64,000 nucleotides of DNA, from positions 1,484,001-1,548,000 of the forward strand of contig CM035318.1 in assembly GCA_000497125.2 (NCBI GenBank). Direction: 5' to 3'. A model generated the notes under the pieces. It was given only the letters and a program-made list of their open reading frames with translations, was not told the origin of the DNA and did no database searches. The stretch is from Spironucleus salmonicida (taxonomy: Eukaryota > Fornicata > Diplomonadida > Hexamitidae). Shown here piece after piece: positions 49,470 through 61,220 of the stretch (within the stretch, counting starts at the first letter, position 1; each line of letters starts with the position of its first letter). The translations under genes were made by a program, and so were the position numbers.

Positions 49470-51776
49470 ATGGATCAGTTATTTAGTAATTTGTCTTTAT
49501 AACAATCATTAAGTAGTATAATGATACTAGGAGATCCGAAATAGTCAATGGAATAATAAAGATTAGAACTTCTAAGACTATTATTAGCATTATTTGATCA
49601 TAAATAGCCTAAAATTTCTACTAAGTAATATGAATAGATATTTTTTGCAGTTATAAAAATTTTATCTAGTAAAAATTAATAATTACTTTATGTTGCTTTA
49701 TAAATCATATCTATAATTACTCCTATAGTACCATCTGCATTTTTTGCAACTAGGTCGTTAACTACCATCTATGACAAATTTGTTGCTATTAAACCTGCTA
49801 CATTAAGACTATTAGGCAAAGTTGCTAACTCAGCATCAATTGGTGATGTTTAGCGCCTAATTAAGGTTTCTATGGCTTCCAAAAATGAAAGATTAATGAC
49901 CTCTGCTATTATCGTAGCTAAATAAAACAATATAATTATAGATGTAGATATCTCCAAAATATTTGGACCTGCTGGGGTTATTATTGGATAAATGAAGTCT
50001 ATTGATAAGTTAATATCGATCTCTAACTTAAACTATTACTGTTAATTTTCTGTACTTTAAAGATCATGCGAAATAATTGATGAACGTAAAAGACTTATAG
50101 TTATTTTAAATATGTTACCTATCTCAGCAAAAGATATTTATTAAGAAAAATATTTTGTTTATGCTGAATGCTTAAAATAAATAAACTAAATTTCATTCTA
50201 AACAGTTAAAATTTAGCTTTAATAAGTCTGCTAGTCTTTTATAATGTTATTCTAACATTGTAGGGTTGATAATTAAAGAGTGGTTGTTCTAAGAGAATTC
50301 TCATATTTTTATGCACTATTGCCTTAGCAATCTGAAGTCTTCACGATTTCATAACATATTATTAGAACTGCATCAACATCAGCTAACCATATAATATCAG
50401 TTCTAGCTCTTACGTCGTTGATTTAAGTATCACCATAAATCTAAGATACTATTAAATTACTTAGCTTATTATAATTTACTACCGGATATATAAAGGAAAA
50501 AGCATTATTGTCTTTAAATATGTTATCAGAAAAAGAATCAACTGCATCAATTGCTGTAAATATATCTAAATTAATGATTAAAAGTCATGATAGTAGTATT
50601 ACAAACTCAGGATTTAAAATGATAATATCGATGATTTAATATGCTAATATGTTTGATTAAATAGTAGAAATATTATTAGAGGATATAGACTTGTGCTCCG
50701 ATTAAGATATTAATAGATAGATATGTGAAATTTTAGGATAAACTAAAACTGATTAGTTAAAAATTGCTAGCATTCTTTTATAAAGATGTCTATTAGGTGA
50801 CTAAAATTTAAAATAGGCGGCATATTAAGGTCTTCTTTTCCTTTTTGAGAGATCATAACCTACAGATTAATTCTATAGTTCTGTATTAAAAGCTCTAAAC
50901 TAAGTATAAATTTAATCTGATTTAAATGATTTTATTACACCAAGTAATACAATCGAAAAATTCTCTGTTCAAGATATTTTATATTTTTAGGATGATATTA
51001 TCTCAGGTAATTATGATATTGTTTTTGGATCTATACAATTTGATATATAAGATGAAAAACCTACTTAGTAGTCTAAAAATTTATCTACAATAGAGAATAT
51101 GATAGAAAATAACTATTCGGAAATATTTACTAGGGGTATTTTTGAGCCTGCTGCATCTTAAACATTGGATGTATCAGTTTAACTATGCAAAGTATTTTTA
51201 GTAATAGAATAAAAATAAATACTTAAGTTATTATATAAAGTTGTTCCAGATGAAGGTATTATATGCAATAATTAATAAATCACTATAGGAAAATTTCAAT
51301 CTCGTATTAATTAACATATGTTGCATGAAATAAACATCACGTATTAAACTATAGATGAAATAGCAAATTTTACTAACTGTAAACTAAAATACGATGATGC
51401 TGATGAAGATACCGAAGTCATTAAACTTTATGATATTAGTATTACTAATTATGATCTATTTTAGTAGATAGAAGTTATCGAATATTAAGATAAATTTGAA
51501 CAGTTGAAAGACACCACAGAGGAAGTTGTTTTACATTTAGAAGATATATAAGATGTTTACACTGCAATCGAAAATATACCATCGTTTTGTGGCCTGATGA
51601 TCATAGAAGTTGTTTATCAGACTTATAAAAAAGCGTAATTTTATATGACTGGGGTTCTTAAGAATGTGGGATTTATAGTATGCAAAGTCGATATTAAATT
51701 AGCAAAAGTTGGCATTAAAGCAAAAATCCATGCAGTTGGTCCTGCTACATAAGCATTATATGAAATGTTGGAGTGA
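49470..51776 (+). CDS. COPG: Coatomer subunit gamma (COPI gamma-COP), 768 aa
   Basis: Gamma-COP is part of the adaptor-like F subcomplex of the COPI coat that returns vesicles from Golgi to ER. The N-terminal helical trunk matches the family: EQIFFAVIKILSSKNQQLLY aligns with EAFFAMTKLFQSNDPTLRR, then TRSLTTIYDKF, KPATLRLLGKVANSASIGDV and VQRLIKVSMASKNERLMTSA. The C-terminal ~230 residues form an appendage-like part. The usual length is ~870 residues, so this one is shorter, mainly at the N-terminus and linker. TAA/TAG Gln codons are frequent; the end is GAG TGA GTC. The start is the first Met in a frame that aligns with the family trunk. Confidence 0.85.
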
Positions 51777-51836
51777 GTCATATAATTTCAATTTATATAC
51801 ACCATTTTATTATATTAAATATATATTACCGCAAAA

Positions 51837-52799
51837 ATGAGCACTAATTTTACTTAAAGTTCTAGAATTAATGTAGAATAAAAACTTAATCAATCTATTA
51901 GAGAAAAGTTTACAAATGCCGAAGAACTAAATTATGAATCTGAAACTACAATACTACTAAGGAAAAATAAATAAATCTAAGAATCATAACATTAGTTAGA
52001 TGAGCGTAGGGAACGATATAAGTAGGAAATAGATGGTCTTAATGATCGATAAAACTTGATTCTTCGTTAGAAATAAGAGTTAGAACAAGCTAAAAAACGA
52101 TTTGAAAGATTCACTAAAGAAAATGAGGAAAAACGTAGATCTGCATTGACTTAAATGCATGAAGAGCGGGATCAAGAGAATAAACTAAGATCTGTGCTTC
52201 GTTCGTTAACGTAGATTCAAGCTTCAATGAGTGCACGGGAAAGATGCCTAAAGCACTAAATACAATCTATGAAAATTTATGAAGAGTTTCTTATTAATGT
52301 AGTTTCTAATTCGGAAGAATTTCCCACAGCCGATTCAATTTTATAAAGATTTTAAAATTTAAAGTAGACTCGAGATGACTTAATTGCGAAATTACAATTT
52401 AATTAACAAATGTAAGAGGTAAATCGCCAAGATGATCTTGACAGTTTATAACAAAAATAATAATAGTAAGTAAATCTCCAAGCAAATGCCAGCAAAGTAA
52501 TTGCCGAAATAGATAAAAATTCATAAGTTAGCAAACTTTAGTTGTAAGGGAGTGGTTAAGAAATAGCAATGGAAAAAAAGAAGATTGATGTTGGTGAAAT
52601 TGTACTCGGAATAGATAATTTATATAACCGTGTAAAGGAAATTAGTGCACTTAGTGGAGAAGACAGTCGAAGAGAGCCAAAATTTAGAGATTAAGATTAA
52701 GCTATGAGGTTTAAGGTTAAAATAATTAGCGATGTTATTGGTGACTTAGCTGTTATGGAACTATTTTGTATGGCTAAAGATATGATACCGAGAAAATGA
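51837..52799 (+). CDS. CCDC42/CFAP73-like (DUF4200) flagellar coiled-coil protein, 320 aa
   Basis: The protein is almost entirely coiled coil and has the DUF4200 pattern of the CCDC42/CFAP73/CFAP100 family: LDERRERYKQEIDGL, RQKQELEQAKKRFERFTKEN, EEKRRSAL, and MKIYEEFLINVVSNSEEF followed by DSILQRFQNL. Family members sit on axonemal doublets (MIA complex that regulates inner dynein arms) or in sperm tails. Which paralogue this is cannot be said. Length fits CCDC42 (~315). It is 60 bp downstream of gamma-COP on the same strand. A Gln-rich stretch near residue 210 is encoded by runs of TAA/TAG/CAA. Confidence 0.75.
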
Positions 52800-53124
52800 G
52801 TTATACACTGAGTTATATTAACTTATTAATAGGAATATTATTTATTAATATTTTTATGAAACTAATATTATCGTTTTAGTATTTTATCTTAAGGAATATC
52901 AGCATATATAATAACAGTAATAATTCAAGATATAAATAGAAATAAATAAATTAGGTTAATAATAAATTTTTAAATAATAATTAATAGAAAGCAAAAAACT
53001 AAAATTCACATTATAATGATAATTAAAAATAATAAATTGTTTGATTAATAAGTTTACTAAACAAAAACCATATATTATTATTATTATTATATAGTATTAT
53101 AAATATAATATGTCTTCCGCAAAT
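52800..53124. other. AT-rich intergenic stretch
   Basis: There are no genes here. It ends in a (TAT)n-like tract near 53080-53095, just before the PP2C start. Confidence 0.6.
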
Positions 53125-55455
53125 ATGGGTTGCGTTGGTAGCCGTCATGCAAATTCTTATTACGAAAACATGCTAAGAAAGGCAGTTATTTATACTAAAG
53201 CAAAATATAAATCATTATAGAATGATTTATCAAAGTAATAGTAAACTATTGATATGTTAGCATTAGATGATTTTGGGTTGTTTATTACAGGGACACTTAA
53301 TCATGGCTAGAGATAAATGTTAATTGAAAAATAACCAATTTATGGAAGGGAAGTTGTCCTTATTTCTCCGAAGTTAATTGGACACTACAAAATGCTAATG
53401 TATATGTTTTATGGATGGCCATTATCAAGTGCAAGTATAGATATATCATTTAAAGAAGTAGTTTCTAATTAATTGGTTACATCTGTAATTTATGCATTAA
53501 ATACAGTAGATATAGCAAGATCATTGAATTTAGCTAAGTAATAACTACCACATGAAACTACATAACTTTTAGCAGCATGGATGTCAAAATGCTTAAATTT
53601 AGAGTTTTTATCTTTAGTAGGTTGTGGTATTATGCCTAATTAGATTACTGAGCTTGCTGAAGGTGTTTTAAGGTTAGCAAGAGGACGTTCTAAAATTACT
53701 AAGATTGGACGATGTGAAGAGGTATCAATAAATGACCAAGAAGCTTATATGTATGATATACCATAGTTTAGTCCAGTTAGACCAGGATTGTTAGGATTAG
53801 ATCTATCTAGAAATAAAATTAGCGATTAAGGGGCTTAAAGAATGATAGATTCTTTAGAATAACATCAAGAACTGACATTTTTAGGACTAGCTGAATGTGA
53901 TTTGGGTAATGTAGTGCTTTAAAATATATGCGAAAACCTACCAAAATGGAAATATATATAATCTATAGACTTATCTGGCAATATTAGAATTTCAGATGCT
54001 GGGGTTGAGTATTTGCATAAGCATATTAAAAAGTTACATTTTTGCCGTTTAGGGCATGTATATCTTGCCGATACTAAAGTAACATAAAAGGCATAAAGTA
54101 AGTTGAATATACTTTTAGCAAGAAATGATATTATTGGTGAAATATATGATGATTTATTGGCTGGTGCGTTTACAAAAATTTTTAATTAAGGTGAAATGGC
54201 AGGTGAGTGTGTAGGTAAGGGTTCTGATGTTTATATAGAATATTCAACATCTGATTTTTGCCCAGTTATTTCAAACCCAGATGAATAAATTCTGGTATAA
54301 AAGCTATTTTCAAAGATATCCATTTAACAGGGATATTTACATTATATTACAACAATACTTAGGGAGACACCTTAAACCGCTAGAAAATCAGTTACAATTG
54401 CTGACTATACTATTTCAGTATCTGAGACTATTGGGAAAAGGCCAGAAATGGAAGATGTAATTTCCATTCACCATGATTTTTTAAAATTCAGATGTGAGCG
54501 TATGGAGACCACTGCTAATAATGATGGTCATCATGAAATATTAATCTGTTTATTTGATGGTCATGGGGGAGAAGAAACATCTGCTGCTTTAGGTATTTTA
54601 TTCCCAGCTATTTTTGCAGATACAGTAAATGCAATAATGTTTGCATCTGGGTTATAACATTGTTGTGATTTGCCCACCAGAATTTGGGAACCCATTATGT
54701 TTTCAGTATTTTAAAGATGTGATGATACTTTAAGGTTAAGAAGATATCCTTCAGGATCTACAGGAGTTTTATGCTTTGTTTTAGATAGCATCGTAATAAC
54801 AGCAAATGTAGGTGATTCAAGAGCAATAATGTGTAGAGATGAATCAGTAATGGGGAGGTCAAGTTTTAGAAATTCTAGAAGAAGTTCAACAAGAAAAGAG
54901 TCAAAAGATACTAGTATTAAGGAAAGTGTAGCGGAATCAGCGAAAGTTTTGAACCCATCTTAAATATCAGAAAAAAATTTATCGGGGATACCAGTACCAG
55001 AACATAACTTTGAAGGTTATTTTGATACATTAGAGTATAATGAAAATGTGAATTCATCTTTAAATCCAGATGATATTGTTGTAAGATTATCTAAAGATCA
55101 TAAACCTGATTTACCAGAAGAAAAGCGAAGAATTGAGTCAGTCGGAGGCTATGTTCATGGAGGCCGAGTTCTTTCAACTCTGGCTGTGGCAAGAGGGTTT
55201 GGCGATTTTAATTATAAGCCATCAGTTGCATGTTCTCCATATGTTAATATATACCCAATATAAAAAAAAGACGAGTGGCTTCTTATTTGTTGTGATGGTG
55301 TTTGGGATGTTTTAAGCGATTTGGATGTCGCATTAATTTGCCATAGATGTATGACTGCTGGTCATGCAGCAATCAAGATTAGAGATGAATCTTATAGGCT
55401 AGATAGTGGTGACAATATTTCTTCTGTAGCTGTTAGATTATTTTTAAAGGAATGA
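53125..55455 (+). CDS. LRR-PP2C protein phosphatase with N-myristoylation signal, 776 aa
   Basis: The N-terminus MGCVGSRH fits an N-myristoylation site (Gly2, Ser6) with a palmitoylatable Cys3, so I prefer this ATG to the in-frame one at 53110, which would bury the signal. Residues ~130-340 contain ribonuclease-inhibitor-type leucine-rich repeats (LLGLDLSRNKISDQGAQRM, SIDLSGNIRISDAGVEYL). The C-terminal half is a PPM/PP2C Mg/Mn-dependent Ser/Thr phosphatase with all main motifs: RPEMED (~439), DGHGG (478-482), GSTGV, VGDSRA, SKDHKPD, LAVARGFGDF, CDGVWD (Asp724) and DNIS (Asp763). The metal-binding Asp residues are all present, so it should be active. A Ser/Arg-rich insert sits between VGDSR and the DHKPD motif. 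Likely membrane-anchored signalling enzyme; the substrate is unknown. Confidence 0.88.
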
Positions 55456-55474
55456 TTACTGTGAAGTATATTTA

Positions 55475-58400
55475 TCACTTTCTAATGAGTTGTCTAGAGT
55501 GAGGTCTGTTTTTAAGTAGATCATAGTTTATTTTTTACTTAACTTCTATACCATTTGCTGTGGCCTTTAATTATCTAAATGTTGTCATAATCTTAATTGG
55601 TTTAGCTATTTTTTAATACTTAGCATACAATACCATTACTGAATCTATATCTACATCGTTTCGCTTGCTATGAAATCCTATATTTTATTTTTAATAAAGT
55701 AGTTTTCCAGATTAAACTTATGATATAATATTATATGAAATATCATTTTGGAGAGTACCAAAATTAGAAAAAATAAACCTAGTAGTAATACTCTTTTATG
55801 CATCATGCTTATTAATAGGCTGGGCATTTTTAGTATACAAATTTTTAATAACCATTGGAGTAAACATTTTTAATTTCCAACGATATTTTCTAAATATTTC
55901 AATAAACTATCTACCACTTAAATTTTTAATAGCTTAAGCAACATTAAAATTTTACTAAGGCTTATATTTTGATTAAACTTCTAATCTATATTATGTCTTT
56001 TATTTTGAATTAATATTCTATGGTCCAGTAATATTTAATTAAATAAAATTTTGTGTACATAGTTCAGATTTTATTTATTATGATTATTTATTAATTGGTA
56101 TTAAAAGATCTTTTATTTCCTGTTTTACGGTTCTACTAAATAAACGACTAATCACATGTATCTTAAGATCAGTTAGCTACTGTGATTCATTGTATTAAAC
56201 TTTTTCAGTTAAAATTTATTATTTATGTTTTATTGCATTAAGTTTATGAAACACAATTTATTCACGTTTATTAATTTATTATTTTTTAAACATTTATTAT
56301 TCTTATATTTATGCGTCTCTTTGCTATTTTCTATACAACGATAAAGCTTATGAAGTTTAAGAATACGTAGCTGATTATAATTTTGCATGCGAATGTTATT
56401 TTAGTTATTTTTCGTCCTAGGTTTCAAGTTTAGTTTAATTAGATTTTTAAATAGATAATTTATCTACATATAATTTTCGTATTCTAGATGATTATAACTC
56501 AGACTAACCATTATTCTAACTAAAATACTAATCATTTAGTTTAAATCCTACATTTTTAATTTTTTCATCTTAAGAAATTAATGTATTTTATACAAATTAA
56601 TAAAATTCCTTGTTTTTTAATTCTAAGTCCGTTACTTATTTTGGTATATGAAAATCATTAAAGTCTTATTTAGACTAACTTTAAGTCGTTTAAAGTAAAG
56701 AAGTAAATTATTCTGCATTAGAGTGTAACTATAAAGTACTTAAATTTTCACTTTTATATTCCACCTGATTAAAGTTCTCTTCAGATGCTATTGGTATAAT
56801 ATCTTCATAAATTAGTTATTCAAATTATATATCTTAATTATACATATTATCAATTCGACAATCTGTCTTAAAAATAGATTTATCTTTTATTTCTATCTCA
56901 GCTGTGTTATTATGATCTAAAATACATATATTTTCAATTTTAACTTAATTTTAACATTATGCTTTTTAAAAATTTCCTTTGAGACCTTCTTAAGCTTTTA
57001 GATCTGAATTCACTTCATTTAATGTATCAATGATAACAGTTTATATAATTCTAGGTTTATATGTTGATTTAGTTTATAGTCTCGCAGTAACTTCTTTACT
57101 TATAGATTTATCTTTTTATTATTAGTTTTAATGTGGATTGTTACCAAATAATAATTCTTTTTATTTGCTTTCATTATCGTACGGATTATTATCAGTTCTT
57201 TATTACATAATAGGTTATTAACTCTGAACATTATGCTATTCACTAAACAGTTTAAAAATATCATCTTCTATTTTTTTATTTGACTACTTGAATTATTGAT
57301 GTAATATCTTATTAATTTACAGCTATTAGTTTTTATTTCTAACTCGTTTAACATTTATGACCGCTGCAGATTAAATAAGATTGTCATCATTATCATTACC
57401 ATTATCCTCATTGTCATTGTTATTTACGTATTTTTGTACCTTTGTTCTCTTTGTTAAATTTGTACTGAGTATTTATTTTTACTCAATTCCAGTTTTATCT
57501 TCTATAATTTGACTTCCATTATCTTTACTATTTTATGCTGAATATTTATTTTTTAATGTCTATCCAACTAATGAGCATTAATTAAATTCCCATTATCTTT
57601 ACTTAGTGTATGCCATATCTATATTTGCATATGAATTAAGCAAATAGGACTAGTCATATATGAATAAATCAACCAATGAAAATTACTTATCTACCTCTAA
57701 ATTTTTAAATTTTTTATACATTTTATTTAATTAGTGGTCATATGCAGTTATATTAGATTTTGCTTTTAGTATAATTTCAGCAAAATTTGAGTCTTTCAAT
57801 TTACCAAATTTAGATTTCAATACTGCACATTCATTTAAAACAGATAGATTTAGTTTACTTATTTACTTGCTGGATAATTAGATAGTCATTTCAGTTAAAC
57901 TTTCAGTAACTAAATTAAATATATTTTACTACTATTTAATAGTCAACACATCTATAGTATTTAAAAATACTTCTTCCTTATTATATGAAATATTATTTTG
58001 TATAGAAAATGGGGTTAATTTAAGCATTTGCTATTAATCTTATAAAAACTGAGCAAAAATAAATGTTAATGGGGAAATTTATTAATCATACTCGTATAGT
58101 ATTATTCGCTGCGTTTTTGTTTATTCTTATTTAATAAATAAATCCTTATATGAATTTTATTACTATGTAAGGTAAATTTAAATACCTTAAAACGGCATTA
58201 TTAAATTATTAATGCAATAATAATTATATTTTTGATAATTTTAACGTAACTATGTTAATTTAAGTGTATAAATATTTACAAAATTTTTATTACTTTTGAA
58301 TAAAAAATTAAGTTTTTTTGTTTTAATTTCAAATATTTGTTCAGGACTAGCTTATTGAATATTATATTTAGTTCTAAGAGATTACATGAGGTTAACAAAT

Positions 58401-59890
58401 GCTTTACTATCAGATTATTTAATAAATCCTTAAATATTAATAATTCTTTATTAAAATCTGATATCTTATTAAACTGAAGTAGTAGAAATGCTTTTTTTAA
58501 TAATATAATTATTTAAAGAAAAGTTTCTACATCTAATAATTTGTGACCAGAAGTAAAAAATTTCGTACTAGCATGATGCTTAATCATGAATATATACCGA
58601 TTTCCATGCTTTTTCTAACTGTGATATTTTAAATGATACTATTATTCTTGCGTATTTCTCTAAAGTTTTAGATTAATATCTCAAAAGTTCTAATAAAACT
58701 GAAAGTTTATTTCCTGTATGGCTAAGAAAATATACTAAATTTTCAGTATCATTATCATATAAGTAATCTAATAACGTAAATTTAAATTCTGTAAAATTTA
58801 GAATTGAAGTGGATTCTTGAGAAATATGGTTCTGATCTTTATGGAACTATTTCCAACATTTTAATGCTGCTTTTAGTCTTCCAACATTAAATATTGCACT
58901 AATTATTAGACCTTGACGAAGAAATGCAATTCTAGAATCTTTAATTCTTTTAAGTTTAGAAAAACATTTATATTTCATTGTAAACTCCTCATCATAGTTT
59001 TTGAATAAAGTACCTTTATATGTTTATTTATAATAAGGTTTGCTATCTAATTATGGATCAATTATTTTTTAGGTATTATCATTAAGTATAAAATGATTTG
59101 CTTTAATAGCAGTTTTAGAGTTAATAAAAATATCTTAATTTAAAATTTAATAGCAAGACCTTATAAAAAATTCTAAAACTGTTGATCTTTATGTTGCAAA
59201 AATGCTTGCAACAAGTCTTAAATCTTAACATGTATTTAAATTAACTTTAAATTTTTTAATCGAAATAGATTATCTAAAGTTTTTATAAAATTAATCAGCG
59301 ATCTAGTTTCTGTCTGCTTTATTCTATATAAATTTTCTCCACTTGATATAATTATACCGTAAACACATATAACGACCAATAGACAGTTAATACCAACCAT
59401 CAAATGACTTTACAAATAGTTTATTAAATAATACTTTCATAGCCTTTCGTCGAAATAGTTTAAGTTAATATGCATTAATAATTAAAGAATATGTCGGTAC
59501 AGTAAGGGAAATAAAAAATATTTTTAATTTCAATATTTAAATTCCTTGTAACTTTACATTAAGATAAGCTTCATAGTTAATAATTAAATATGAAATCTAG
59601 AACTATTATCTTACAGAATGCATTAACTACTCAAAGTTTATATTAAATTCTTAAGTTCGAGTTTACTGAATAAATTATTATCGAAAAACTACTTTATATT
59701 TCATAAATTAATAAAAATTAGCCATAAATCTTTAGTTGTACCGCTTATTTAGATATAAACCTAGACGTAAAATATGAACTCTTTATGAATATATAAACAT
59801 TAATTTTCTATAATATATTCTTAAAAAATAGTATTTTGCTTGAAATTCTGATTTTCGTATCTTAATAAAGACTCTCATTTGTTAAAGCAT
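55475..59890 (-). CDS. Large unrecognised protein with Trp-centred (Sfi1-like?) segments, 1471 aa
   Basis: The minus-strand frame is open for 1472 codons to TGA at 55475-55477 (AAG TGA TAA). Strand choice is supported by TCA triplets on the plus strand falling almost only in the phase expected from T|GA(Asp/Glu) codon junctions of a minus-strand gene. The N-terminal third has helices with regularly placed Trp (SFDGWYQLSIG, YIKWRKFIQ, LKCWKQFHK, LEKAWKSVY, FYFWSQIIR), reminiscent of Sfi1 centrin-binding repeats. The middle is Asn/Asp/Gln-rich and probably disordered; the C-terminus has a basic coiled coil (KQQRDAQIQEQQMFKKQQ) and a basic end. A basal-body or centrin-linked role is a guess. The exact start is uncertain; other Met follow closely. 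Confidence 0.65.
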
Positions 59891-60431
59891 ACTATTTATA
59901 TATTTTTTAAAAATTTTTTAATATTACTTTTATTATATTATCTTAAATGAATAGGATAAATTTTAAATATAAGACACAAATTTAAAGGATCTTCTAAGTT
60001 ATGAGATATAAAGATCATATAGCTTAAATAACACTCTTTATTTTCTATAATATTATTATATTTAAAGACAAGCTTTAATATCAAAATTATATATTGTATC
60101 TAAGAAAACATATTCTTAAATTTATTTTAATGATACGTTACGTTACTTTAAAGGTGATTCCTATCTTAATGGTTAATATACAACAGTTACACCTAATTTA
60201 CAATTATACTTTTTTAACTTTTACACAGAAGCCTTTTGTGAGTTATAACATAAATAGCTCATTTAATTTTTATTATTATATACTATAATATTTGGAAATA
60301 TATATTAATTTAATATATAGTTTATAATTATTAGAAGTAATATCTATAATAAATCAATTCTACAATCACTCGTGGATAATAATTATATACTATAATAAAA
60401 TTAACGAAAATAAATTGCCACTCCACACAAT
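59891..60431. other. AT-rich intergenic region
   Basis: It lies between two divergent genes. A 64-codon frame at 60094-60288 is hydrophobic, stops at TAA and would read on under the local code; I do not consider it a gene. I see nothing else. Confidence 0.55.
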
Positions 60432-60710
60432 ATGGCCGATAAAGCTGATAAAGGCAACTCTGGTAAATAAGAGAAAATGTAATAATTAAACGATAAGTTT
60501 AATCAACTTGCACAGTAAATAGAATCTATATAAAATGTTGATGATGCAATGAAAATTTATGATATGTAGTGTGATATGATTAAGAAGTTAAAGTAAAAGA
60601 TTGATGCTCTTGAGGATAATATTGTTGTAAAAATTCCGAAGCAACTTAAGGTAATGTATGAAAATTAATGTGGTTTATAATAGAAAATTGATAGCCGTAA
60701 ATAAGAGTGA
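60432..60710 (+). CDS. Small coiled-coil protein, 92 aa
   Basis: MADKADKGNSGK starts a 92-residue Lys/Gln/Asp-rich frame that ends in GAG TGA TCT (AGTGAT motif), ten bases before the stop of the convergent POP4 gene. Heptad-like helices (QLNDKFNQLAQQIESI, MIKKLKQKIDALEDN) predict a coiled coil. I recognise no family. Compact spacing and codon-like composition support it despite its size. Confidence 0.6.
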
Positions 60711-60720
60711 TCTAAACCTT

Positions 60721-61200
60721 TCAGAGTGAAAACTTTTTCATCTTTTTATATCTTTGTGAACGTGCAGTACCAACAAAATATATATTATCATGAACCCAAT
60801 CTATTTATTTTTTAAGAATAAACATACATCTATTATCGCAAAAAATCGCCAAATGAGTAGGTGTTTCTTAATAAATTCTCCCCGAAATACCAACTAATCC
60901 TGGTATTTTAGATCTTAAAATCTATATCTTAGCACCTGTAAGTTCCATAAACTATGATGGTGTTTGCTTTATTCTTTGAAATAACTCAGCTAATTTATCT
61001 GCATCTTATTTGCTTATTTCAAATAAAGAAGTATTAATTTTGAAATCAAGTAACTTTTTATTCTTTATTGAACTCTTATTTGAACCAGCTTAAACCATAG
61101 TACTAGATATAATTTTTTTAATGAAATCATCTGATACTGACAGATTCTATTATAAAACTTCACTTTATTGCTATTTAACTTAATATGAGACACCTGTCAT
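60721..61200 (-). CDS. POP4: RNase P/MRP subunit POP4 (Rpp29), 159 aa
   Basis: POP4 binds the RNA of RNase P (tRNA 5' maturation) and RNase MRP (rRNA processing). The C-terminal Sm-like barrel is clear: GAKIQILRSKIPGLVGISGR, then YQETPTHLAIFC, a strand ending ILKKQIDWV, and FVGTARSQRYKKMKKF, matching family G..L.VVRSKNPSLVGI.GIVV.ET and the basic end. The N-terminal part (~70 residues) is a poorly conserved helical region. The protein is shorter than human POP4 (220). It lies 20 bp downstream of the USP gene on the same strand. Confidence 0.88.
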
Positions 61201-61220
61201 TTTTAAATATAATAATATAC

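Noticed and set aside
55452-58230. Plus-strand membrane-protein-like frame after PP2C
   Set aside because: It contains several in-frame TGA codons and its apparent codon bias is the mirror of the minus-strand gene. The minus frame is open throughout.
60094-60288. 64-codon hydrophobic frame
   Set aside because: Its TAA end is not a stop in this genome; length and composition fit chance in AT-rich DNA.
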